The position numbers were made by a program, and so were the translations under genes. From Flaccisagitta enflata (Eukaryota; Chaetognatha; Sagittoidea; Aphragmophora), in NCBI GenBank assembly GCA_965153355.1, contig OZ231126.1:79608001-79672000 (forward strand): a stretch of DNA of 64,000 bases, in the 5' to 3' direction. Each line of letters begins with the position of its first letter. Positions within the stretch are counted from its first letter, which is position 1. This document shows, one piece after another, positions 25,375 through 36,239 of this stretch. The notes beneath the pieces are model-generated. The model saw only the letters and a list, made by a program, of their open reading frames with translations, was not told the origin of the DNA and searched no databases.

Positions 25375-25450
25375 CTAAACGGCAACAACAATTATGAAAC
25401 TGCAATGACGAAGTGAAAGAAAAATACACTGTCTTTTCAACGACCACCAC

Positions 25451-25529
<79 letters not shown>

Positions 25530-25530
25530 C
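25375..25530. repeat. dispersed repeat ending in (CAA)n
   Basis: 25380-25450 is closely similar to 29455-29525 (GGCAACAACAATTATGAAAC, then GTGAAAGAAAAATACA). Both copies run into CAA repeats (25449-25530 here). Confidence 0.75.
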
Positions 25531-25797
25531 TATGTCCCGTCCTTGTTATTACGACCTATTGCACTCAATGCCCCCAATCCACCACCTATCTATCTCAACT
25601 CTATCCACCCATAACCGATCCCTTCCACCCTATTGCGTTTAGTGAAACGAGTACGGCAAGTAGAGAATCTATTCAGTCTCGAACTCGCTTTATCCTGTGA
25701 CGGTTCTCAATAACAAACACCAACGAAGAATCTCGCCGTAAAATGAAAGCTTAACCAACCGAAACAACCAAACCGAATTGAACCGATTAAAATCAGA

Positions 25798-25878
25798 ATG
25801 CGTTTCATCGTCGGTTTTGTTTTTGCGGTGCTGCTCCTGTCTCAATGCGCGGCTGCACCGATGCGATGGCGTCATAAG
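25798..25878 (+). CDS. exon 1: signal peptide
   Basis: ATG at 25798, 27 codons ending in ...RWRHK. A hydrophobic core VGFVFAVLLL and a small-residue cleavage region CAAA|P are clear. Donor AAG|GTGAAA, phase 0; reading on hits a stop after two codons, which supports splicing. Confidence 0.75.
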
Positions 25879-26131
25879 GTGAAATAAAGTTTTTCATAAT
25901 TGCTTTGCTCTTTTGTCATGTTCCCTATGACTACGGACTCGCCAATGACGTGAAACTTGAGCCAGAATTTCGTTCAACGTTGTCTCCGCTTTTATTTCGA
26001 CCTTACAGAAATCCCACAATCGGCATCGTGATGTCCGCAAGTACCAAATGGCGCGCGCTGCTCGAGCAATCTATAAGGTGACGCTAAACTTGAGCGTGCG
26101 AAGCAATCGTGAGCGTGCGTTTGATTTTCTG

Positions 26132-26219
<88 letters not shown>

Positions 26220-29200
26220 ATGTGTGTGTGCGTGTATGTGTGTGTGTGTTTTGTGTGCGTGTGTGTGTGGGTACAAGTGTCTTACTGGTTGTTTGTGTTT
26301 GTTGTTTCTATCCGCTATTTAACAATGCTTCATCACTTCTTTAACTGGTCATTGAGCAAATATATTTTTGCGAAATATAGTGTAAAACTGCTGGATTTTA
26401 CTGTTAGCGTAGAAAAAATCTTGAAAATGGTGTAATATACCGTAATTAGTTTATTTTTTTCCGACAGTAGATCCATATTTCTTGTATAGGCTGCTCTGCG
26501 TCAGTCGGAAAGTCAAGATGATGTTCAGGCAGATGGTGAGGAAGATTTGATCGACGACTATGAGGCTAAGGATGATTCTCAAGTTGATTCCAGTTTTTCC
26601 GACTCTCAACAAAGCGACGCCAACTCTGAGGACGCATCTCGCTCATCCTTCGACGAGTTCATGCAGCGCTCGGCCGCCGACGAGGCTGACTTCGCTACGG
26701 CACAAGAAAAACTAGCCGCGACTCAAGCCAAAACAAAAGAGATGTTGAGTAATATCCAGTCCAACATGGCGGGTATCGCCAGTGTCAACGATGAAATCGA
26801 CGAGTCACGCGCTCAAGTGGCCGAAGTGGAGAAGCAAAGCAAAGCATTGGAGGATACCCTGACGGAGAAAGTGAATCAGGAAGTCGAGGAAGAATCGTCC
26901 GAGTCCAAAACGATGGTCGCTCAAGCTGAGGAGGAGAAGCAGCAGTACGCCGCGGAAGCCGCCAACTTAGCGGCGGCGAAGGAAAAGCTGACAGCGGATC
27001 TGGCCGAAGCGCGATCGAAAGCCGCCGAAGAGGCCAGCGAAATTGAAAGTGAGAGAAAGGCTCTTGAAGAGAAAAACGCGGAAATAAGCCAAAAAACCGG
27101 TGAAATTCTAGCGAAAGAGTCGGAAATTTCGGCGAAAGAGGCTGAGGCCATGCAAGCCAAAGCGGAAATTGAAGAATTAAAATCGGCGGCGAATGCGGCG
27201 GAGGAGGAGGCGACGAGGCGGCGCGGAGAGGAGGAAGACCGAGTGGCGGGGCGCAAACAAACCATCAACGAAATTCAACAAAAGGTCATCAAAGCCGGGG
27301 AGAAAATGCGCAAGCAAGAAACCTCTCTGAAGGAGCTGACTGACGAAAATGCCAAATTAAAGGAAGAGAAAGACGCGGCGGAAGCTCAAGTGGCCGCCAC
27401 GAGTGAAGAAATGGAGAAGCTTGAATACGCAGCCTCCGAAAAACGCATTCAGCAAGCTAAGAAGCAAGAAAAGGAGAAAGTGGCTATTGCCGCTAATATG
27501 CGGGCTATCATCAAGAAAATTGTGAGCAAATTAGAGAGCGGAAACGCAGCAGCGACGGCGCCATCGGCCTCATTGGCACCTACTGTTGCTGCTGCTTCCA
27601 AAAATGCAGGTAACATCATGGCTGATTCAGGAAATTCTACCAACAGCACTAGCACACCAGTGGCAGCTGCGGCGGCAAATGCCACTTCCACCGTTGGCAA
27701 CAGCACTGTGGCACCAAGCTCAAACAGCACCGGCAATGCTGACTCTGGAAATTCTACCAACAGCACCAATACGCCATCTACTGCAGGAAATGCTACTGCT
27801 ACTTCTGGCAACAGCACGGTGGCTCCAAGCTCTAATAGCACAGGCAATGCATCAAGTGTGATGGCCGACTCGAGTGGTAATTCCACATCTGCTGCTGAAA
27901 ATGCCACTTCCACCGTTGGCAACAGCACTGTGGCACCAAGCTCAAACAGCACCGGCAATGCTGACTCTGGAAATTCTAACAACAGCACCAATACGCCATC
28001 TACTGCAGGAAACGCTACTGCTACTTCTGGCAACAGCACGGTGGCTCCAAGCTCTAATAGCACAGGCAATGCATCAAGTGTGATGGCCGACTCGAGTGGT
28101 AATTCCACATCTGCTGCTGAAAATGCCACTTCCACCGTTGGCAACAGCACTGTGGCACCAAGCTCAAACAGCACCGGCAATGCTGACTCTGGAAATTCTA
28201 ACAACAGCACCAATACGCCATCTACTGCAGGAAACGCTACTGCTACTTCTGGCAACAGCACAGCAGCTCCAAGCTCTAACAGTACAACCAATGGCTTGAG
28301 TGCTATGGCAGATGCTGGAAACTCCACTAGCAATTCAACAGTTAACACTGCCAACAGCAGTTCCAATAGCTCCGTCGCTCAAGGCGGAAACAGCACAGCA
28401 GTGGCGGCGAACTCAACCATGAACGGAAGTGCAGTGTTCAAGATCAGAAATGACGATGGTATGATCAGCAATTGCCGACAATTGTTGACAAGCCTTGGGC
28501 GTGGGGAGAAGTCTTTAGCTTTTTCCTATATCCACGAAGTAAAGATTTTGCCTTATGTAGCTATCTGTTGTTAAAAAAATTACAGGTGCACCTCACTTAA
28601 ACCGATTTGTCAGTTTTTCAACAAAACAATCTTATTTTGTGTCTTTTTGGGAATTTTCTTTATAATAGGTTATTTTAGAGATTTTTTATTTACAAACTTG
28701 CTCGATGATCAGATTTGAAGAAGTTTTCTTCATTATTTGTAATTGCTGAGAATATCATAAAATCATTCTTTTCCAATCTAGGCGGCAATTGCCAATCATA
28801 CCATGTCAGATTCCGCTAACAACTCAATCAGCGATATCAATCTGAAGATAAAAGTGGGAAGTAAAGACATAGAAGTAGATCGAAATGATGGTACTGTCCT
28901 TCAAAAGGTCCCACGCACTGACATAAGTAAGACAGTATAGGGGTGGCCGCTACTGTATCAATAGCCTTTGTTTAAATTTAGGTTGAAAAAATCTTTCATT
29001 ATATTTCACATTTTGGACTGAGAAATACCAAGAAGACAGATTCTATTTTCTGTGCTTATCGTTTTAAGGAGGTGCACTTCATCAGTGAAAAACTCGTAAA
29101 TTCTTGGAAATGAAAATAACAAAGAAGTGTTACCCAGTTACAAGGCTCAGATCTTTTCTGACATTAAAGATTAAGATTGATCAGTCTTGGGAATAGTTCA

Positions 29201-30794
29201 AATATATGCGCAAATTGATGGTAGAACATTTTCTATATTCCCGTTTCAAAATACAATCTAGAAAGTAAAATGATACAATCTGGAAAATGGGGCTAAAATC
29301 AGCTAAATATTTACGACAGAAAAAGCCCGATGTTCTAAGTCTGATTGTCTTGGCTAACTTGTAAAAGAATAAAGAGAAAAAAATGAATTTTACATCGCAT
29401 TGAGGTAAGATTTTTACAAGGCTGACTGGACTGCTTAATGTTTTGCTTACTATAAGGCAACAACAATTATGAAACATTCATGACCAACTGAAAGAAAAAT
29501 ACATCTCATTTTAACGACCACGACACAACAACAACAACAACAACAATGACAACGACGGAGACAATGAAAACAACAACAACAATAACAAATCATTAACAAA
29601 AGCAACAACAACAACAACGATAATATCAACAACAAAAATAACAACAACAGACGAACAGAGAGCATGGTTTTTCTCATGCTCTTAATGACAAACTCATCCC
29701 AATCTTTCCCCTTCCCACCATTTCCCCTCCCCACTATTTCCCCTCTTCCCCCCCCCCCCCCCCCACCAGTCCGTCGTCAGCGCATCCAAGAAGCCGACGT
29801 GGAAGACAAAGCGGCGGAAACCAAAGCGGAAATCGCCAAAATCGCGGCGGAAGTCGAGGGCATGAAGTCGGAGTCTGCTTCGGCCAAGCAAGGCGTTAAG
29901 GAGTTGGAATCACGGATCGAAGCGGAGGGCGCGGAAGTAAAGCGGAAGGCCGCCGTCGCGCTGGCCAATAAAGAAGCCGAACTCGAGGCCGAGAAGAAGA
30001 AGGAAGCGGAAGACGAGGAAGAGATCAAAGAAGGATTGCAAAGAGAAGAAGCGTTGGAAGGTGAAGTGGAGGAGAAAGACGCCGAGATTGAACGTCTCAA
30101 GGCGGAAGCGGAAGCGGCGTTGTCGGCGGCCGAGGAGAAGGACGTCGAGGATGTTTGGATCGAACGTAACCGAACCAAAGTCTTGCTCATGGAATTGTTG
30201 GCGCTGATGGAAAAGCAAAAGAAACGAGGCGAAGCCAAAGTCGCCGAAGACGCGGAAATTCTCGTGGAAGAGAAACGCACGGCTAAGGTCATCATTGGAG
30301 AGCTGACGACGCAGGTGGAGGCGCTGGAGCTCAAGCTCAAGACCGCGGAAAGCGAAAGCGCCGTACTGGCGAAGGAGTTGGAGCTGGAAAAGTCATCCAA
30401 GTTGGAGGAGGAGAAAGCGTCGGAGGTGGCGCTGGAGACGGAAGCGGAAATGCGAATTCACGACGCCAAAGTAATGGGCAACATGTTGGGAATCGCCGAG
30501 ACAAGATTGGCCGAAAAATTGGCCAAGGCCGACATGGAAGCCAACGAACTGAAGAACAAAGTCGCCGGTGAGTGCACTTTAGGAGGAAGTAATAAAAACA
30601 AGGCCAAGTAAGTCAATAAGGTGCAACATGTTGATCGTCAAACACATGCATTACCCGACCGACCAACCGACCGGACACAGCCAGTTATCGAGGTGCTTTG
30701 TCGCACTTAAAAAGGTCTGGGAATGAATGTTTGGTCTCTCTGTCACTCTATCTGTATGTCTTGATCTGTCTGTCTGTCTCTCTCTCTCTCTCTG

Positions 30795-30887
<93 letters not shown>

Positions 30888-30888
30888 C

Positions 30889-30924
<36 letters not shown>

Positions 30925-31234
30925 TCATTCTTTTACATCAAAACATCAATCCATTTCGTTTATATCATTGTATTTCAGAGCTGGCTCCCGCGACATCCGC
31001 CCCAACGACAGCGGGTGCTGCTGGTTCTGCCAAATCGGGCAATGCGACAGCTGCCGCTACGAGCGCTCCAGTAAGCAGTAAGGCCCTGACCAACGCCAGC
31101 GTCCCGGTGACGAAAAAGCCCATTAAAGTCAACCTCAGCTTCGAAATCGAACCGGCCGAACTCGAGGCGGGACAGCAATGTAAGGGTTTGCAAACACTAT
31201 TGCAGAAAACAATGAAGCTTAAAGAAAGAAAGAG

Positions 31235-31317
<83 letters not shown>

Positions 31318-31907
31318 AGAAAAAAAAAAAAGGAAGAGCAAAGAAAAAGAAAGAAAGAACAATGAAAAAGAGAAAGAACTGAGTAAAGGAAAGAAAGAAC
31401 AAAAAGAAAAAAAGAAAAAAAGAAAAAAAGAAAAAAAGTAAGAAAGAAAAAAAGAACAAAAGAACAGAAGAACAAAAGAACTGAAGAACAAAAGGAAAAA
31501 AGGAAACAAAGAAAGAAAGAAAGAAAGAAACAGAACAGAAAGAACAAAGAGAAAGAAAGAACAATGGGAAAGAAAGACAGAAAGCAAAAAAAAAAAAAAA
31601 AAGAAAAGAAAAAAAGAAAGAAAAAAAAGAAAAAGCAAAAAGACAAAAAGAAAAGAAAACAGAAAAAAGAAAAACAGCAAAAGAAAAAAAAGAAAAAAAG
31701 AAAAAAAAGAAAAAAAAGAAAAAGAAAAAGAAAAAGAAAAAAAGAAAAAGGAAAAAGAAAAAGGAAAAAGGAAAAAAAGGAAAAAAAGAAAAAGAAAAAA
31801 GGAAAGGAAAAAGGAAAAAGGAAAAAAGAGGAAAGGAAAAAGGATAGAAAAAAAAGGAAAGAAGGAAAAAAGGAAAAAGAAAAAGAGAAAAGAAAAAAAG
31901 GAAGAAA

Positions 31908-31965
<58 letters not shown>

Positions 31966-32314
31966 GAGAAAGAAAGAAGAATAAAAATAGATGGATAAAC
32001 AGGAAGTTAGAAAGAAACAAGGCCGGATACACGGCTACCCCAGTCGCGTGAGGGTGGGCAGGGGCAGTGCTGGTGAAGGTCACTAGAACATTTGGGAAGG
32101 AGCAGTAGGCTCAAAAAGGCTAGAAACGCCGAAAAAATAAAAAGGGGACCACCGATTGACCGACCGACAAGCGGACCGACATAGCGGGGTGTAGAGTCGC
32201 GTAGCACGCGACTTAAAAAAGGGAAAAACCAAGAACACAGAAATAAAGAAACAAGAAGAAAACTAAGTGATAAAGACGGAAGGATAGCTCGCTAGGCCGA
32301 TAGCTAGCTAGGCC

Positions 32315-32362
<48 letters not shown>

Positions 32363-32433
32363 CATAGATAGATAAATAGAAAGATAGATAGATAAATGGA
32401 AAGAAAGAAAGAGACAGGAAGGAGGCACATAAG

Positions 32434-32515
<82 letters not shown>

Positions 32516-32917
32516 AAAAGGATAAAAAATAAATAAGGCCAATACCTATAAGTCGCGTGCGGGACATAAATAACTTGAGATGACATTAAATGACTCAAGG
32601 TGACTTCAAATGACTCAGATGACTCTAAATGACCTAAAATGGCTTAATCAACTTCATTCAGCTAATTGACTTAAGTGACCTAATTCAGCTTTGTATAACT
32701 TCGTGTGACTTAAAATAACTTAAAACAACATAGAATGACTCAGAATGACTTAGAATGACCTACAATGACTGGAAAAAGCTTAAAGTATAACAAAAAAATA
32801 AAGTGTAACTGTCGGACGACAGATGGATCAACTGTTGGACTGACAGACGGACCGACAGACTGATAAAGCGTAGCACGCGACTGAAAAAAGGAAGAAAGAT
32901 CGAAAGAAAGAATGAAA

Positions 32918-32965
<48 letters not shown>

Positions 32966-33023
32966 ATAAATCCACTTATTCAAAGTGATGAGTTCCCGTT
33001 ACATTCATCACTGTTCCACAGGA
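25798..33023 (+). CDS. secreted acidic coiled-coil protein with N-glycosylation-sequon repeats (7-exon model)
   Basis: Exons that join with consistent phases: 25798-25878, 26009-26077, 26490-28538, 28782-28926, 29770-30567, 30979-31179, and 33022 onward, predicting about 1,114 residues. Residues 1-20 (MRFIVGFVFAVLLLSQCAAA) form a signal peptide. A basic segment follows (about 21-50), then an acidic stretch, a long Glu/Lys/Ala coiled coil (about 120-400), an Asn/Ser/Thr domain with dozens of N-x-S/T sequons (about 420-700), a second coiled coil (exon 5) and an Ala/Thr/Ser-rich tail. It should enter the secretory pathway and be heavily glycosylated, possibly as an extracellular structural or matrix protein, which is inference. 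I recognise no family. Weakest points: the exon 3 donor (GAA|GTAAAG at 28538) and the last exon, where the stop would form across the junction. Introns are stuffed with microsatellites and mobile elements. Confidence 0.7.
26009..26077 (+). CDS. exon 2: basic linker
   Basis: Acceptor TTTCGACCTTACAG, 23 codons (KSHNRHRDVRKYQMARAARA then IYK), donor AAG|GTGACG. Phase 0 on both sides, so it joins exons 1 and 3 in frame. Confidence 0.7.
26133..26213. repeat. (GT)n microsatellite in intron 2
   Basis: About 80 bp GT with a degenerate tail to 26270. Confidence 0.95.
26490..28538 (+). CDS. exon 3: coiled coil and glycosylation-sequon repeats
   Basis: Acceptor CTTGTATAG|GCTGCT. A continuous frame of 683 codons. 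The first part is acidic (DDYEAKDDSQVDSS), then about 280 residues of heptad-like Glu/Lys/Ala/Gln coiled coil, then Asn-Ser-Thr repeats dense in N-x-S/T. The proposed phase-0 donor GAA|GTAAAG gives the phase needed for exon 4. The stronger-looking GATG|GTATGA at about 28458 would put exon 4 out of frame. Without splicing the frame stops at 28572-28574. Confidence 0.75.
27679..28300. repeat. 222-bp coding tandem repeat, about 2.8 copies
   Basis: A 74-codon unit repeats almost identically, with starts spaced 222 bp (for example 27874 and 28096). Each unit has about ten N-x-S/T sequons, mostly GNST and SNST. Near-identity at silent sites suggests recent duplication or gene conversion, and copy number is probably polymorphic. 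Confidence 0.85.
28782..28926 (+). CDS. exon 4
   Basis: Acceptor CCAATCTAG|GCGGCA, donor ATAA|GTAAGA. 145 nt, starting in phase 0 and ending in phase 1. Encodes AAIANHTMSDSANNSISDIN and then a Lys/Val/Asp-rich segment with RNDGTVLQK, including two more sequons. Reading through the donor gives a stop within four codons. Confidence 0.6.
29455..29650. repeat. dispersed repeat with degenerate (CAA)n tail, in intron 4
   Basis: Second copy of the repeat at 25375-25530. The tail is interrupted CAA. Confidence 0.75.
29770..30567 (+). CDS. exon 5: second coiled coil
   Basis: A C-rich pyrimidine tract ends in CCACCAG|TCCGTC and the donor is GCCG|GTGAGT, a strong consensus. It begins and ends in phase 1, matching exons 4 and 6. 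The roughly 265 residues are a Glu/Lys/Ala coiled coil (EADVEDKAAETKAEIAKIAA and onward) like the one in exon 3, so the two may share an origin. Confidence 0.75.
30598..30716 (-). mobile_element. hairpin-ended element, minimal copy in intron 5
   Basis: Minus strand: TTTTTAAGTGCGACAAAGCA, CCTCGATAACTGGCTGTGTC, CGGTCGGTTGG, then TTGACTTACTTGGCCTTGTT. Same subfamily as 12293-12422. Confidence 0.6.
30765..30930. repeat. (TC)n then (TTTC)n microsatellite in intron 5
   Basis: Simple pyrimidine repeat just upstream of exon 6. Confidence 0.95.
30979..31179 (+). CDS. exon 6: Ala/Thr-rich segment
   Basis: Acceptor TTGTATTTCAG|AGCTGG, donor CAAT|GTAAGG. Phase 1 to phase 1. Encodes ELAPATSAPTTAGAAGSAKS, further Ala/Thr residues, then VTKKPIKVNLSFEIEPAELE. 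Confidence 0.7.
31213..31985. repeat. (GAAA)n and A/G-rich simple sequence
   Basis: About 100 bp of pure GAAA, a long degenerate purine tract, then GAAA again. The giant Phe/Ser or Lys/Arg frames here are artefacts. Confidence 0.95.
32017..32222 (-). mobile_element. hairpin-ended element
   Basis: Minus strand 5' TTTTTTAAGTCGCGTGCTACG with CTCTACACCCCGCTATGTCGG and a (GTCS)n tract; 3' CTCACGCGACTGGGGTAGCC and GGCCTTGTTT. Interior about 120 bp. Confidence 0.6.
32316..32400. repeat. (GATA)n microsatellite
   Basis: GATA repeats with interruptions. Confidence 0.93.
32437..32520. repeat. (GAAA)n microsatellite
   Basis: About 80 bp of GAAA. Confidence 0.95.
32533..32890 (-). mobile_element. hairpin-ended element, AAGTCATT-array copy
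   Basis: 3' end CCCGCACGCGACTTATAGGT then ATTGGCCTTATT (32533-32572); 5' end TTTTTTCAGTCGCGTGCTACG with CTTTATCAGTCTGTCGGTCC. The interior is made of AAGTCATTTT-like units. Same subfamily as 18758-19066, inverted. Confidence 0.6.
32918..32966. repeat. (GAAA)n microsatellite
   Basis: About 50 bp of GAAA just upstream of the proposed last exon. Confidence 0.93.
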
Positions 33024-33125
33024 TTGGAGACAACGGGATTCATGAACATATTTCGATGCGAAAAATAAACAAAGCGGAGAAATTATCAGTTATCGGTTTA
33101 TAAATAAAAGTCAACGTCTCATTGC
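33022..33125 (+). other. possible terminal exon with poly(A) signals
   Basis: CTGTTCCACAG|GATTGG is a reasonable acceptor. Joined to phase-1 exon 6, the first codon becomes TGA, so this exon would supply only the stop and the 3' UTR. AATAAA occurs at 33064-33069 and 33103-33108. Alternative terminal exons further downstream cannot be excluded. Confidence 0.35.
33103..33108 (+). promoter_or_regulatory. candidate poly(A) signal
   Basis: AATAAA downstream of the proposed last exon. Confidence 0.35.
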
Positions 33126-33380
33126 TGTGGCGCGAAATTTTCTTAAATCGAACATTTCATGACTTTTTTTTCATTGATAAATTTATTGAAATAGAAAAAA
33201 AGCAAAAAAGCAAGTGAAGGCATCGGAATTCTGGATATATTACCTGTGTAGCTGAACAAAACTAGTCAGAATTATTCGAATTAAATCATCGATTTCGGTT
33301 TCCGTTATCTCAAAAACACATGTTTCTGCACAAGCTGAGGGATAACCACCAGATCCATGAATCCATGATCCAATCGAACA

Positions 33381-33943
33381 TACTGTAGATGTCGTCTAGA
33401 CTTGCAAATATGGGGGAATTCATTACAGGCAGACAAATATAGTTGAAAGATTGATATTTAGAACATAGGATAATAAAAGGATGCTTTATTGCCCATGGGT
33501 GTTGGTTGTCTTAGAAACAAATTTTTATGTATTTCAACTAAAGAAATTTTTTGACGGAATATTATTTAAAATAAAATTTTCAACAACTTTCCTACAATAT
33601 GTTCTGTAAGAATATTATTTGTGTAGCTGTTGCTAGGGAGCGTAACTGTGTGTGACAGCCCTGTGATGCTCCCTAGCAACCACCAAACGAGCAATATTCT
33701 TACAAAAATATTGAGGGAAAGATTTAACAAACTTTATTTCAAACAATGTTCCCTTAAAAAAAAATTTCTCAAAATATTGATACTTTAAGGTACATACATG
33801 GAAACGTGCTTCCATAGCAACCAACACTCATGGGCAATAAAGCATCCTTTTATTATGTAACATTCCAAATATCAGCCTTTTACGTTTATTAGTCTTCCTG
33901 TAATGAATTCCCCCGTATTTCTAAGTCTAGACGACATCTACTG
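33381..33943. mobile_element. palindromic MITE, TA target duplication
   Basis: Ends CTGTAGATGTCGTCTAGACT and the complement of AGTCTAGACGACATCTACTG. The inverted similarity continues almost to the centre (around 33650; GAATTCATTACAG and TGGTTGCTAGGGAGC-type blocks on both arms). TA lies outside each end. Compatible with a Tc1/mariner-type MITE. Non-coding. Confidence 0.65.
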
Positions 33944-34636
33944 TATTTAATTTTTTATCTCATTATCATATAACACACGTCAAACAATTCCTGTATTTTT
34001 TCAAAGGGAGAGGAATATTGTTGTTTTTTTTCGCCATGAAAACCAATAAACAGCGATTGTGACTTCCATACAGCGGTTAATCCCCATTTTACCGATAATG
34101 ACGTGCACCGGGTGGCGGCAACGTTTGAAGTACACGCAGTCGCTCGCACACTCAAACGAAGCGTTGACAAGCGACGTGAGGTAGGCGACGGCAGAGGCAG
34201 CCGCGTGCGGAAGCGGCATAGGCGGCCGCGTGCGGCGACGGGAACTCGATTGTGACGCCCTCATTAAAAACCGAGTCGCTCTTTGACGTCTTTACTCTGA
34301 TTGCGCGCGGAATCGCTGCCGACGATAATCCAACATTTCATTTTCCTTTTGCCGGTTTTATTCCTGCCTTTTCCTCGCTTCATCAGCCTAAAGTTTGATG
34401 CTGGGATGATGAGAGGATCGTGGTTGGAACGAGTCTAGTGTAGGAAAGAACCCTTGAAGAGGCCTAAGAGTGTGAGGTGAACTTGTCAACTTTTATGGAT
34501 GCGCAGGTGCATGCATGTACTGTGTTTGCGTACTTTTGAGCGCGAAGTTTGCTTTTATGTGTGTCCTTTTTCCGTACGCGTCCGTACGTCTCTTTGTCTC
34601 ACCCCTCGTCCTCTTTGTCTATCTTTCTGTCCTTTC
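33944..34636. other. unassigned sequence
   Basis: Moderately GC-rich at 34090-34260. No frame with a credible motif or splice structure. Confidence 0.4.
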
Positions 34637-34638
34637 CT

Positions 34639-34639
<1 letters not shown>

Positions 34640-34673
<34 letters not shown>
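34640..34673. repeat. (TC)n microsatellite
   Basis: Short TC run. Confidence 0.9.
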
Positions 34674-34676
<3 letters not shown>

Positions 34677-34719
34677 CACACACATGAAGCCATGCACGCA
34701 CACTCGAACACTGACGGGG

Positions 34720-35170
34720 TCGGGTGTGTCAATATGCAAAAGTTCTTTTGATCTGATCATATACTCTACCATTTTTATTTTTTAAAAATTCATTTATCTT
34801 CCGTTTTTTAAGCGTAATTAAAGGTAGGACACTCAGTTTTGTTAAAAATACAGTTTACAAATTTTTAAAAGAATATATTTTTTTAAATTCTTTTTAATTT
34901 TTGTAATGAGATGGATCTTTTTTTCAATTTGCTGTTAGGATCAGTATCTAGATTGTAAAGCATTGCAATTTTATCATCCCATAACCAATTATTCTGATAC
35001 CCAATCAACAACACAGCAATATACAAATTAAGGCTAAATAGAGGTTTGGAAAAAAACGGAAGATAAATGAAATTTAAAAAAAAAATGCTAAAGGTCTTAA
35101 AATTTATTCTTCTACATCCCTTTAAGTTGATGACCAGATCAGAGGAACTTTTGCATATTGACACACCCGA
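34720..35170. mobile_element. 451-bp foldback element, 9-bp target duplication
   Basis: TCGGGTGTGTCAATATGCAA at the left end and its exact complement at the right; inverted similarity extends through AGTTC and GATCTG, with a second inverted block (ATTTATCTTCCGTTTTT). CTGACGGGG (34711-34719) and CTAACGGGG (35171-35179) flank it. A 9-bp duplication with inverted ends suggests a Mutator-like MITE. No coding. Confidence 0.65.
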
Positions 35171-35179
35171 CTAACGGGG

Positions 35180-35326
35180 CGCACGCACACACACACGCAC
35201 GCATTTAAACACAAGAACGCACACGCACGCACAAACACGCACAAGCACACACACATACCACGCACAGTTACACACGAACACACGCATGGACACACACGAA
35301 CGCACAAATGAACACACACACACAAA

Positions 35327-35390
<64 letters not shown>

Positions 35391-35425
35391 CGCACACACA
35401 CCCACTCAAACAACACAGCGCGCTC

Positions 35426-35521
<96 letters not shown>
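35180..35521. repeat. (CA)n microsatellite, two blocks
   Basis: Degenerate CA to 35330, pure CA at about 35331-35385 and 35430-35520. Confidence 0.95.
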
Positions 35522-35523
<2 letters not shown>

Positions 35524-36235
35524 TGGGTTTCTTTGAAGGAGAGAATTTCCACCTTCGTCTTTGCCCACTTCCTCGTTGAACTCATCAGAGAAAAGGGACG
35601 TCGTAAAAGAAACATTAGCCAAGAGACAAAATGAGGCCGAGGAGGAAGAGGAGGTGGTGGAGGAAGAAAGGGAGGTGGCGGAGGAAGAGGAGGAGTAAGA
35701 AAATGGTGAAAAGCATCACTGGCGCATCGAGTTTGCCCCAAGTTGAGTTGGGTCGCGGCTCAGATGACTGAATCTTCAGTCTAGATGCCGCTTTGTGCGC
35801 CCGCGCCCGCGGCATGCCGTTTCTTAAGCCTTGAGGCTGTTTAGCATTGCCAGTATCTAGATGCTTTTATTTAGGTTCACAGCTTTTCGATGCAGATTTT
35901 TTTTGCGTGCTTTCAACATCACCAGTTGCATAGTTTGTTGGTTGGTACCGCTGTCTGTCGATACTTTTGTCAGTGCCCCTGGGCCCTGCTGAAGATACTG
36001 ATTTGCTTATTCCTTTACTGGCTCTGTCCATTATCTAAGCGTGCGTGACTTAGGTAGTTGTGTATTTGACCTTAAAGCTGTGTATCTGTACATATTTATA
36101 ATTTGTTTATATACTTCAACACCCTACTCGATTAGGCATTTCTTTTGAAGAGCCTGAGATTTTTGTCTGCCTGTCTCTCATTCTGTAACTTTCTGCGTTT
36201 AGACCTATGTTGAACGCTCGAATTCACCTCAAGCA
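35522..36235. other. mostly unassigned; possible decayed hairpin-ended element
   Basis: A purine-rich GAGGAGG stretch at 35630-35700. 35905-36070 has GTTGGTTGGTACC, GTCTGTCGATAC and GCGTGCGTGACTTAGGTAGTTG, reminiscent of a decayed hairpin-ended element. No gene seen. Confidence 0.35.
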
Positions 36236-36239
36236 TTTG

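Noticed and set aside
27449-28366. 305-codon minus-strand Leu/Val/Glu-rich frame
   Set aside because: Antisense of the Asn-Ser-Thr repeats of exon 3; it exists because the repeat unit is a multiple of three.
30975-32083. 372-codon Phe/Ser-rich minus-strand frame resembling a membrane protein
   Set aside because: It is the complement of GAAA simple sequence joined to the antisense of exon 6.
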